From Luidia sarsii (Eukaryota; Echinodermata; Asteroidea; Paxillosida; Luidiidae): 64,000 nucleotides of DNA. The DNA lies in NCBI GenBank assembly GCA_949987565.1, contig OX465103.1:27486862-27550861 (forward strand). Reading direction: 5' to 3'. The notes beneath the pieces were generated by a model. The model made no database searches, had not been told where the DNA came from, and worked only from the letters and a program-made list of their open reading frames with translations. Positions 1 through 12,800 of the stretch are shown one piece after another; the stretch's first letter is position 1; each line of letters opens with the position of its first letter. A program made the position numbers and the translations under genes.

Positions 1-80
1 ACGATTCAGACTGGTATTGTGAATGATTATGCTTGATCTGTTCTTGTAATGAATAAACATTATATGCACAATACATATCT

Positions 81-322
81 CAATGAGGGTTTGCCCTGCT
101 CAACGTGATAAGCACTGAGCTGATAGTGATAAGCTCAGTGCTTTGCCCGATGCTGTAATATGAAAAAATACCAGGCAGCTCAAGTGGTTAAGACGTCTGC
201 ACTAGAAAGCGGGAGTCGCAAGTTCGAATCCCGCCCGAGCTGCCTGAAATGTTTTCATCAGGTATTTGGCAAAGCACTGAGCACTCAGTGTTTATCACGT
301 CGATCAGGGTAAACCCTCATTG
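81..322. mobile_element. Foldback (MITE-like) element with tRNA-Ser-like core, copy 1
   Basis: The left end (CAATGAGGGTTTGCCCTG, then CGTGATAAGCACTGAG) is repeated in inverse at the right end, about 40 bp per arm with few mismatches. A second inner arm (GCTCAGTGCTTTGCCCGA) also recurs inverted near 268-286. The centre holds a tRNA-like module at 174-244. No transposase; presumably non-autonomous. Confidence 0.75.
174..244 (+). tRNA. tRNA-Ser-like sequence inside foldback element (probably a pseudo-tRNA)
   Basis: Perfect 7-bp acceptor stem (GGCAGCT with AGCTGCC), A-box-like GCTCAAGTGGTTAAG and B-box AGTTCGAATCC. The anticodon region contains CTAGAAA as in tRNA-Ser(AGA), but the anticodon and T stems are mismatched and the long serine variable arm is missing. 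Most likely a tRNA-derived module rather than a working tRNA. Confidence 0.45.
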
Positions 323-696
323 AATTAAATTCTCTTAGATGCAAACATCATGTCATCTATAATAAATCTTTGCTTTTTGTTGTTTGCGAAACTAAAACTG
401 CTGCTATAGGATGCCACGAAGCACAAGAAGTCTGTATCCTGTGTATCCTGGGTTGCGTTTCACAAAGCCTTACGCTGCATAGTAACTCAACTTAAAATTG
501 ACAACCCATTGTAAACTGTGATGAGTCATAATGGTTTCTTTGCATCACTCATCATCTTGCAATTGATTGAAAATTTGATGAGATCGACCACTGTAGTTAT
601 TGTGGTCTTAATTAAAACAACATTTTTTTTCTGAATAGGTTTTTTTTTCAAATTTAACTCTTGGTTTTTGTTTGTTGATTTTTGTTTGTGCATCAG

Positions 697-849
697 AATA
701 TTCGCCTCATCGACTACGAGAAGATTGTGGATGAGAATGGGAAGCGCCTGGTGGCCTTTGGCAAGTTTGCAGGCATCGCGGGCATGCTGAATATCCTGCA
801 CGGTATCGGTCTACGTCTCCTAGCCCTAGGACATCACACGCCATTCATC
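697..849 (+). CDS. AASS: AASS exon 1 of window (LKR domain)
   Basis: Fifty-one codons in phase 0, acceptor CAG at 694-696, donor GTGAGT at 850. It encodes NIRLIDYEK through [10 protein letters not shown], a highly conserved LKR stretch. The preceding exon is not in the window. Confidence 0.95.
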
Positions 850-3800
850 GTGAGTCTTCCTTCCCTCTTCACCTATCATTACACTGTGGCCGCCCAATTC
901 ACCAATCTGATGGGCCACCTAGGCTATTTATCTCCCACACATGTCACCATACATGTAGGCCGTTCTTAATATTTATGCCAATTTTATGCATTGAGCCCAA
1001 AACCAGGCTTTCCAAGATGGCGGTCAATTCAAGAACCTTACCGCTGTTCCTTAGATAACATTCGGTTTTGTTGAAGAATATGTCAAGAACAAATCAAAAA
1101 GCAGCGAGGAGCAACAATTGATCTTGGAATCTAGCACCCATAGGCTCACTTTCAGTTTGACGCATACAATTTGCATAAACATTAAGAAAGGCCTTTAAGG
1201 GCCAAAATCAAGCCAGACAAAAAACAAACAAACTTATGAGTGATGGCAGTTTGGCTTGCACAAAGCTAAGGATTCATTTCTTTGATATCATGCACATACA
1301 GTGTATTGCAATGCTTTAGACTCATACCCTGTCCATATCAGCGGAATATCAAGTTAGCATGATGTCCACAAGATGCCAAACTCATTTACTTTGTAGGAAG
1401 CAAAATATTAGCTGAAATGAAAATGAAATCACTTAGCATGCAGAGCTAATTCTACGCCAAGTATTAAAGGTATACAGAAATCAAAATTAACTTGGGGTTA
1501 AAAAATGGGTATTGCTATAAAACCCAACGTGTCTATCCTTTTTTAGACCAAATATTATTAATTTAGCAAAAATCGCTATATTTTTGTCCGAAAATTGTGC
1601 GCCCTACATGTACTTTGGAGACGAACATACTATGTCACATACAGAATGTGTGTTTAGCCTTGAGGTCGTGCGCTTTGCACTGGCCCTGCATTGTCTCTAT
1701 TGTCTATCAGCCGTAAATACCGCACTGTCACATGCGCAGTTGCACATTTTATCGTCTCAGCATTGTGATCGCCTCGCTCGGCTGCTTTTGGTCTGTATGT
1801 GATGTCACATGCTCACAGGGGGAATTTTTGGGGGCGGGGCGAACATGGACTTTTTTCAATGTTTTTGGGCAAAATTAGGCGCTAAAATTTTTTTAATTTA
1901 TTATATTGTGAACATTACCTAAGAAGATTTTTAGCTCTTTTTCAAATCCTACATGTATTTCTGTAGACCTTTAAGGCAAAACCTCATTGATTTATGTCTC
2001 ACCGATTGCAAACTCACAATTTACGAATGATGATAAGATGGAAGTGAATGGCTTCATCGTGTACATTTTCTACTTCTTGCTATGCTCTGCAGCACATAGC
2101 CGCAGCACACAACTACCGCAACACCGGCATGGCCATGCAAGCGGTGCGAGATGCCGGCTATCGTATTGCGCTCGGTGAACTTCCTCATTCTATTGGTCCT
2201 ATGTCCTTTGTCTTCATGGGCTCCGGTAACGTGTCACAGGTAAGTCCAATGCCAATCGTCCAATCTTTGGATTTGGGTGGAATATTGGTTGAAGGGTTTT
2301 TTGGGGGGTCTGATGAAAACAGGATTGTTGATCCCTGGAAATTGATCGCAGGTAATGGTCAGTTGTGGCCGATTGGTGCCCTTACTCCTGCAACAGAGGT
2401 TGACTATTAGGGAAGGCCACCATCCAAGGGCTGGATAGCTCAGGTGGTAGAGCACTTGCACATACAAACCAGGGGCTTGGGTTCCAATCCCAGTTCCTCT
2501 TTTGTTTTTTGTTTCAGAGGTTCTGACATTTTGATCCTGTCAGGGACTGCCTTCATCTGCCTTTGAGAAAGCTCCTGCTAGGATAGAAATGTCAGGCCTT
2601 TGGAAGATTTTAGACATTTTCAGTTATTTGTGATATGCTCTTTCGAAAATGAGTCGCTTCTTGCATCTTTTCCACACACAAGGCAACTGAAAGTTGTGGG
2701 GTTGAAAAAATTGATCGAAAATCAATTTTCTGATTTTGGTTTGTATTGCTTATTAGTGTCCATAATTATATTCATATTGGCTGATTGGAAACTTCATTTT
2801 GATCGAAATTTGATCCCATTTGAGTCGCTACGCAGTGGGCAACATTATTGCATTGCTGTAAAAAAAATTGTTTCATGAAAGTCGCCCAACACAAGGCTTC
2901 TTAAGGCCACTCAAGGTGAGGGCTAAAAGTAAGGAGTAAGGAGAAGAACCACAAGCAAACTAGATCAGGAGGAAGAAAGATGAGCATTTATGTTACGTTT
3001 GAATTGGGACAAGTTTTAGGAAAGGGGGAAACAGGTTGAAGGTAGAGGATTCCATAGTGCAGCAGTGCGCAGGAAGAAGCTAGAGGAGTACTGCTTAGTA
3101 TTCAAAGATTGCTTTGCTTCAAGCAATTACTTTCTTTCAAATAAGTGATTGAATCTATGCCAACATAAAGAGAGGATTCAATTGAGTAATGATTGGTTGT
3201 TCATGCTGTAGGGTGCCCAAGAAGTCATCGCTGATCTTCCCGTGGAATACGTTGACGCCAAAGACCTGAGGAAAACGGTGGAGAAAGGAGGTAGGTACTG
3301 ACATGGAAACACTCTGCAGTCTAGCCAGACGTGATGTAGAACCCAATTGTAGCACTTGGCTGTAAACATGGGTACAATTGCATAGAGCTGCTTAAGCACC
3401 AACATTTGCTGAAGCACAAAATGTCACGATTCACAAGATCCCTTTGCCAACCCTAATTTTTGTTTGATGCTGAATAAAGAAACAGTTGAATACAAATCAG
3501 AAACGATTGACATCACATCGTAATGTGCTTTGTAAGTATGTTTGCACGGGGGAGACGTTTCACGCTCGGCAGTTTTTCATGTTTAAGCGGCTCTATGAAA
3601 CAGGGCCCTGACATGGTTAGGATGACAGCTTGGCTGGTAGAGCATTGATATCTTAGCCATAAGCTCAAGTGCAAACTGAGTCGAGCTGTCTTGAGTCTTT
3701 AATTAATAAACCTGACGTGAGTACTTACCGTGTGTGCTTGTGCATGTAAATGCTTAAATGCTTCTATCTAACGCCCCATCTGTGGCACAGATACAGGTCG

Positions 3801-6800
3801 TTAACTATTTGGGAAAGCCGCCATCTATTCATAAGGGCTGGATTGCTAAGTTGGTAAGAGCAGTGATACATCAAGCCAGCGTTCCTGGGCTCAAGTCCCC
3901 GTCCGGTCAAATTTTCTCAGCCGATTTTTCACATTTTCCAATTGGCTGACTTGAGACTGGACATGGTTTTCAATGGACCTCCAATGGTGCTTTATCTAAC
4001 TGTATCCTGTCGCTAGTGCCATGATGCATTCAGATTGAACTCTTTGTTTGTCTTCCAAACAGACCACAAGAAAGTCTATGCTACAGTGGTCCACAGGAAG
4101 GACCATATCGTACGGAGAGGGGGCGGGGACTTTAACACGGAGGAGTATGACACACACCCAGAGCGCTACAGGTCCACCTTCAGCGAGACGGTCAGTACAC
4201 CCCTGGTTTTTTTGAGAAGCTTTGATAAGCATTCCTAGGTTTCAAGAAATCTGGAATACAAAGTTGAGGCTGAAGATGCATTTCTCACATCCATTTTGAA
4301 CTGCATCAAATTAAGTAGCGTTTTTTTGGTTTGGCATTTTGTGCATATTTGTCTGTTTTGTCACTTGTTAGTTTTAGTTTTGTTGATTTGTTTCTTTATT
4401 AACTGGCTGCTTGCATTTGTATTGTTCTGTTTATTCAAAGGCCAAATGTACACAGTTTATAGATGGTCATGATAGAATCCTCATGTTGAAAGTTTACGGT
4501 CTGGGATGCTGTACATATATCAAGAAATCTTCACTTAAACATTGACAAATAGTTTATTAGTTGCGAGTAATAAACTATTTCTTACACTACAGAATGGTGC
4601 AAAAACCTTGAAGTTATTTTGTCTTTTTCTACTTTCTTAGATTACCATTTGAGCTAAAACCTTCGCAGGATTTCTTTTTAGGAATATTTTATGGTTTAAC
4701 ACACCAACTGTGGCAATCCTTTGCCCTTTAATGATGTAGAATAGGGCCTTTAAACTTTGACAGGATCAGTACTTGAGCCGGAGACCTCTGGTTTTGCGTA
4801 CAAGTGCCGGTATCACAGTTGATGAACTTTGTTTTTGTCATCTGGGTTTGTCTTTACCTTCCCCCCCTCAGATTGCACCCTGGGCCTCCTGTATCGTCAA
4901 CGGCATCTTCTGGGACATTGGTCACCCTCGCTTCCTGTCTAACATGGACACCAAGACCCTGCTCAGTCCTGAGATGAGCCCCATGGCTGAGGAGTCACCT
5001 GGCTGTCCACGCCTTCCTCACCGTCTCCTGGCCATCTGTGACATCACGGCCGATCCCGGCGGCTCCATTGAGTTCATCAAGGAGTGCAGCAGCATTGAGA
5101 GCCCCTTTGACCTGTACGACGCCAACCACAAGCACCAGCACTTCATGAGCCAACGGTAAGCCAGAACCATCTCCCTTCACAAGGATCATGGTGGAATGCA
5201 CGGATTAAGTGCCAGATAGCTGACAGCTGCAGCGGTACTTAAGTGTGCTTGTTCTTCTGTGGCAAAAGGGAAGTGAAAGGGTTGCACCACACAGGGTCAA
5301 TCCTGATCCAATCCAAATGTTCTTTCCTCTTTAAGTAGTTTCTTTTCAACTGTTGGGGTGTGATCACTGGAGATATATGGCAGTTAATTATTTAATTGCT
5401 TCTAACTGGCGCCCCAACCCCGGCAAAGACTAATTGACTATTTGGGAAGGCCACCATCTAATGGCCGGATAGCCTATTGGAACACCACTATGAAAGTACT
5501 GGAGATCCACTGGGAGCACTATTTTGGGAAAAGTTGGCCTTTTATTGAAAGAAAAATCCCCCCCCCCCAAAAAAAAAACAACCAGAAATGTACTGAGAAA
5601 ATATGCGAAAATTAAAAAACTAATGAGAAAACCACTTTGGGAAAATAAAAAATCAATACCGGAAAACTGATGGGAAATCCATTGGGGAAAACTAATGGGA
5701 AAACCACTGACAAAAACCACTGGGAAAACCACCAGGAAAACCACTAGGGAACTCACTAGGAGACCCACTGGGAAAACCACTGGAAAATTTAGGTTGGAAA
5801 AAACCACTTGAAAACTTTTGGAATAATTCCTGAAATCAATTCAGAAGAGAAAAAAACAGTGGATTTATTGTACCGGAAATTCCGGCAAAGCTTTGGACAT
5901 TCTTCTTGCAAGTAGAGTCTACTCCTGATTGTTTTCCTTGGGCATTGCTTTCCACTGGACAGGTTCTCTGGTGATGGGGTACTGGTGTGCTCCATTGACA
6001 ACATGCCTGCCCAGCTGCCCAGGGAAGCTACTGACTTCTTTGGGAACCTTCTGCAGCCTCTGCTACCTGATATGGTGAGCATTCTCAGGAGGGAGGTTAT
6101 CTATCCAACTAGTTTAAGTTCTCTCGTCGACCACTTTGATTCAACCCAACCCCCGTCATATGCCATCTTACTGTACACAGTCCAATCTTTACTGTCCTAC
6201 CGTACATGTTTCCAGCTCACCCCGCTCCAACCTACCTCACTCTAATCTGTCTTACCTCACCCATGATCAATCCTATGCCTCAATCCCATTTCAACCTCAC
6301 CCGAGATCACACTCAATCTCAACCTTCCCACCTTACCCCACCTTACCCCCACCTTACCTCACCTATCCCCATCTGTTAGCCTAATGCTTACCCATTCGAA
6401 CCCCGACCAACCTAATCCCACCTCACCCAACCTTAATTAGCCTAACTCAACCCAACCCAACCCAACCCAATCCAACCCAACCCAACCCAACCCATCCCAT
6501 CCCATCTCAACACAACCCAACCCAACCAACCCAACCCAACCCAACCCAACCCAACCCAACCCAACCCAACCCAACCCAACCCAACCCAACCCAACCCAAC
6601 CCAACCCAACCCACCACAGATCACATCATCCCAGCCCAACACGCCCCAACACGCCTCAACCTACATTTAACCCATCTCAAACCACCCTAGCCCAACCCAC
6701 TCACCCCCAAACTTCATTCCGGTGCATAAGGTCTTTCAGAGGTACTGTAACTGTTGTCTGTCACTCTCTGACCATTTGCTGTTCTTCTTTTAACCCTGCC

Positions 6801-9800
6801 AGATGAGATCAGACGCCATGAAGCCGTTTGAGCAGGAAAACCTCTCCAGAGTCATTCGGGATGTGAGTACATGACGTCTGATGTTTAGATCTTTGCGGGA
6901 GCCACTAGACAGGTCCCTGAAACTGCTCTGTATATTTCAGTGTGTAACATGTCTGCCTACCTTATCAGCAGGACCGTTGAAAAGGGTTCCATCCCAGTAG
7001 GACCTTTCTCCAAGGATCAGCTAGGATTGTGACTTCAGGCCCCTTTAACCTTGTTAAGATTTTGAAAAACTCTGCTTGGACCGGGACTTGAACTCGAGCC
7101 CTCTGGTTTTGCGCACCAATGCTCATACATATTTGAGCGTACTCAAGAGAACTGTACGCAAAACCATAGGGTTAGCGTACCAGCTCTGAGAACAGCCAGT
7201 AACTCAACGTTTCGGTTAGTGTGTACTCTGCCCATTGTCAGTCTTTTAAGAAATGACATACCATACATGGTGTCACCGCAAACCTCCTATTTAATTTGAA
7301 GAAAATACCAAAGGGACATTGTCATCTGATGGTTTTTTTTCCCTCTGGAAGGCTGTCATTGCCTCCAACGGCAGTCTGACGCCAAAGTTCCAGTACATCC
7401 AGCAACTGAGAGAGACGAAAGATCCGTGAGTATTGCCAAATGAACCGGCTTTTATAGTCTCCGGCCAATCTCATGGAGCGGCCAAAGCTAACAAAATAAA
7501 ACCCCAAACTATCGCTGAGCTTGAATACTTTCATCTGAGTGGATTCAAGATCATCAATCTAATCCAGTCTCCTATCGTTTTGAAGTTTGGAATCGTTGTT
7601 GTCAAGCGTACCTCCAAGCTGTGTTTCTGACTGGCTGCTTGATTATGATTACTTTTTTTTTGTCTGGCATTTCAAAGTTGGTTTCATAAGAACTTGGCTC
7701 TGAAATTTGAAAGACACTGCACACTTTGCAATGCAAGCCTCCTCAATCATCTCAATTATTAACCTCCATCATATTGATCCAGGGATTTGTTAGGTTTCCG
7801 TCTCCAATTCTTGGGAATTGAGAGAGTTCAACCAGGGTTTCCTCTACTCGACGTAATAAGCACTGATTACTTGGTGCTTTGTCCGATTGCCTGCTGAAAT
7901 AAAAATCTGGCAGCTCCCACAAAAGCTGCCTGAATTTTTTTGGGGGAAGAAAAGTTGCGTAAGTTACGTAACGTCAAATGTTGCGCAAGTCTTGAGCCAC
8001 AGTGGCTCCTTTCTGCAGTATTTAGCAAAGGCAGCAAAATGTTGCAGATGCAGCATTTGAAGTTTCGTGAAATCAGTTGCAGGCAATCTGGCAAAGCACT
8101 GAGGATTCGGTGCTTCTTACGTACATGTGCGTTGAGTAGGGCAAACCCTCATTGAATTACATTCTATTTGACACAAACATCATATTAAACGTACATCGTT
8201 GTACATGTATAAATTTAGAGAGCATGAGGTGGACCTTTCTCAAAGTCATTTTGCCTTTGAGAAATTATTTTTGTTTTTTGTGGAAAAAAACTCACCATTT
8301 GCGAAGACTTCAGCTACGTGCTGAGCCACAAAGCTGACCACTGGCCACTGAAAGCACACGCCCTGTTCACGTGGTTTCCAAAATCAAACAGGACAGGACA
8401 CGGCCTGGAGAGGCAGACATCTCACCAAAAGTTGTGCGCACGGTGAACGACGTGTTGAGCTAATGGCCTTGTGAGATTTTTGGCTCGGCAGATAGCTCTG
8501 GTGCGCAGCGGCATGAAAGGCCCTCTACATGTACATGTACCATTTTTGAGTTTTGGGTTTCGGCCTTAGAAACCTGTTAACAGTTTGCAACCCTGTGGTA
8601 AAAAATCTTAAATTTCAACAATGACAACTGACGGGCAACTGACGGCTTCCTCCCGTCTTTGGCCCAGACTTCCACACCCTCTCCGCATGTCCGCAATTTC
8701 TACTCCCAATTTCAACACCCCCCACCACCACCACCACCTTGGCTGTTAAGGGCCCATGAACTCCCTAACGATTTTACCCTGTTTTCTTACACCTGTCTTT
8801 AATAGCGAAAAGCAAGTTCATCAGCAGTAAGTTGGTTCCGCCTACCCTGCCGGTTTCATGCTAACCCCCTTCCCCCTCCCCCCTCCAGATCACATTTTCG
8901 CATCAAAAGCCTTTCATGCAAGAAGCCCATCAAAGTGTCTTCATGATAGACTACTTGATAGATTGAAGCTTACTAGTCATTTATCTGGACGGAGAGGAGG
9001 TCTAGGATTGACTGAATGCCAGTGGTTTTCTTTCCTGTCCCAGTTAGCATCATGCATTGTGTATGCACGAGAGCTGAACCAAGTTGCATTGTGAAGCATG
9101 CACAGAATGTCTCGCCAAAAGCTGCTGCTCACGCTCAGTGAGCAAAGAGCCGAGGTCACTGCCTCGATTGACCGGTCACTCAGAAGTCTCCCCTCTCCTA
9201 GTTTTTCGCCACACACAATACAGACGATCTCAGACATGGAGAATGGTATTAATGGCATTTCTATGTGCACGCTGTGCGCTAGCCAAACCCATATTAAACA
9301 TGAACACATGATCACGCTGTTCAGAGTCCTACTGCTCCTCGAAAGAGATGACTTAGTACACAGTATCACCGCAGACATTCCACATTGTGATTCCACCATG
9401 CGGACCTCCAGGGCTTATCAGCACGCCTTTATCGTTTGGCTGTTTTGCTGCTTAATCCAGCACAGCCTAATTGTCACGGCAACTAGGGATTTTCCTAGAT
9501 CCGGGTCACGCACATGGTTTTAAGGACCGCTCTGGTATGTGCATTTGCGAATTAAGCGACTTTTGGGAATTCATTTTAAAGAGAAGAAGAAAATAGCGCC
9601 ATCTTGTGGTCGTACAGGGACCGACTGCCCAACCACATAATGCAATTCCTTGCATCATATGCAGACACTCCCATGATTCTGGTGCCCCAATTGTACATGC
9701 AGATGTTATCGATTCCAGCTCTTTCAGCACCATTTCAAAATTCAGTACGCTCACACTCACAGCATACATCTAGGTATGTCAGGTATATCATTCACATAAA

Positions 9801-12800
9801 ATCTGTACAAATTAGAGGGCCTGATGTTACAATCATAGCCTTTGAGGCAACAAGCAAGGGTTTGTAAGGAGTTTCCCTTACTGTTTGTTTCTGTCATCAG
9901 CCGTTGAACCCCCCCCCCCAGCTAAGATTGAAATGTCAGGCCCTCTGACCTAGCAATTTACTTTTTAAACATCTACATGTGAACATGTTATTTTTCCTCT
10001 CAAACAAACGCCACTAGAAGCAGTCTGAGCATTTTTCAAATGCCACAAATGTTCCCCCCCCCCCTCATTGAATCCGAATTCATGGGCATTTGGATTTTTC
10101 TTAACGTGCATTCCTCTCTCTGAGTTGTAATTTCAATGTTGAAGTCAAGCCGTTGGGGAAGGGATCACTAGGTCTCAGCTGACTACCTGCAGTAGTGCAT
10201 TGTTGTCTTGTTCCCTTGTCCAATCCTTCCCTTGCTTCGTGCCTGTGTCTTTGTAAAGAGATAACGGTGTCCAGTGTTTGCCATCGTTGCCTTGGTTTCA
10301 TTTTAAACCCCCCTCCCCTGAATGTCCTCCATTGAACCTTGCAGCCGTACATGTAGGTGGGCAGAGAGCCATTAATGTTTGCTTTTGACATTCCGTTGTG
10401 CCATGACATGTCTGACCACATTCTGTCTTTCGGATCTCACCCGCCAACCCTTACCCCAACCCCATCTTCCTTTAGACGCACCTCCCCACTTCCCCAATCT
10501 TGCCCCCCCCCTCTCTCCCCCCTGCCCCCAACCTGCCAGAAACAACCCCTACCCAACCCAACTGCATTCAAAGCTTGACATTGTTGTTTTGTCCAAATAT
10601 CCGTGCATTTTTGTCGTGTGGTTTTGTCAGAGTGGTTGTCCTAACTTGTTATTATACCCGGAAGGCCATTGACTAGAGATCCTAACTTGATATCATAGAC
10701 CATGGACTAGAGACCTAGGCATTATCGGGTAATTCAACAGGTTACAGGAATTTCTAAATCATTGGGTAGCCAGAACTCAATGAAGAACAGGAGAAATTAA
10801 GAATAGACAAAAATACTGAGGTAGAATTGAAAAGACCAGTGCTCTCAGTAAAAGGTACATGTGGTACTGCATTAGACTGAGTATAAGAAAATAAATGATT
10901 ACCAGATCCTCTGATTTTGATTTTTAATCTGCTGACAAAAGTGTGTGTGTTTAATACTGAAAACCAAGTTTACCCATCACAATGGCTGCCAGATGGCTAT
11001 TGAAAGCTCTCAAGCTATTCAATGCGGCCAATATGCCGGCGCTAGTTAAGAAAATACTTTGACATATAAGGGGTGAGTGATCAATACAAATGTGTCCTTG
11101 GTTTTGCTTCACAAATTGCAAAGGATTCTCTTCAGGTATAAAAGAGTTGAAAAATCGGTACTAGACTACTGGTACCCGTTCAGCACGGTTGGGTTTCAGG
11201 TCCCCGGTCTATTGGCCCTACCAGTGACTCAGTTTTGAAAGGATCCCCTCCACGTGACAAATAGTCTAGTATCATTCATTTGGACATTCTTTTGTATTCT
11301 TGTGCGTGTACCAAGGGTATGATATGCTCCACTGTGTGGTTGTGAAGGCCAATACGTGTGCATCAAAAGAGTGAACACCATTGCATTACTTGATCATTCA
11401 ACACATGATTGGTGGCTCATTACATTTGAGAATTAGAAACCACATTCCTCTCATTCCCGTTTATTTCACACTGGTATTGTTTTCTTTTCATTCCATCCAG
11501 AGAGGTACATAGTACCAATAGCTATCCTTATCAGTTGTACGAGAGAAAACATTCACTATTTTCTTTGCAATGGTTTTGAAGCGGCCTGTGTACAAACGCT
11601 GTTATGCGCTTTGCCCGTTGCCCTGCCTAACCGCAACGTTAACACGAGTGCAATCACTAGCTTTCTTAAAACCAAAACCAAAACCAGAGGGAAGAGGCAC
11701 ACTTGTGCATGTCTATTTTATTTATTAGTTTGTTGTGATTTGCAGTTCAGCCGTCCAGTCTTCCATTCCTGCTCCCCCCCTTGCCTTCCTCCCTCCCCTG
11801 TCTACCAAATGCTGCTCCTCAAACCCACTCACTGAGACGCAAACAGACCCCTGACTTTATCTTACCAATCGTAAAGTAGATCTGATCAATGTAGATTAAT
11901 AAGAAAAATGAGGAACTAGATTAGAAACTCTAACCAATTGAAAACAGGGTTTTTTTCCTGTTTGTTGTGTAGCTAATTAAATTTATTTTCTGATTTTTTT
12001 TGAAATTGTTATTATTATTTTTTCATTTATTTTTTGTTAGGGTCGTCCCGTCCTCATTTGGAAGCGAGAAAGAGAAAGTCTTGCTATTTGGATCGGGCCA
12101 TATGGCACGTCCCATAGTTGAGTACCTGACTAAGGATGGTGGGACGATGGTCACTGTAGGTATGTTGGTCACTTTTGTTTCACATGCGGATTTGTTCTTT
12201 TCCCATTTCAAATTCTGATCAATCTTTAGATGGCAAAGGAAACTTTGACTTATCCGGGAGTTGAACCCGAGACCTCTGGTTTTGCGTGCCAGTGCCCTTT
12301 TACCATCAGAGTGAGCTCAGGAATGGCAAAGGAAACTGTGACTAGACGGGGACTTGAACCCGAGACCTTTGGTTTTGTGTACCAGCGCTCTTACCACCTG
12401 AGTGAGCTCAGGAATGGCAAAGGAAACTGTGACTGGACGTGGACTTGAACCTGAGACCTTTGGTTTTGCGTGCCAGCGCTCTTACCATCAGAGTGAGCTC
12501 AGGAATGGCAAAGGAAACTTTGACTGGATGTGGACTTGAACCCGAGACCTTTGGTTTTGTGTACCAGCGCTCTTACCACCTGAGTGAGCTCAGGAATGGC
12601 AAAGGAAACTGTGACTGGATGGGGACTTGAACCCGAGACCTTTGGTTTTGTGCACCAGCGCTCTTACCACCTGAGTGAGCTCAGGAATGGCAAAGGAAAC
12701 TTTGACTGGATGGGGACTTGAACCTGAGACCTTTGGTTTTGCATGCCAGCTCTCCATCTGAGCAAGCTCAGGTGGTAAGAAAGGTGGTTGCTAGCGAGCT

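Noticed and set aside
174..244. Functional tRNA-Ser gene
   Set aside because: The acceptor stem and promoter boxes are present, but anticodon and T stems are mismatched, the long variable arm is missing, and the same module sits in another foldback copy.
6440..6613. Interstitial telomere repeat
   Set aside because: TTGGG/CCCAA is not the animal TTAGGG motif.
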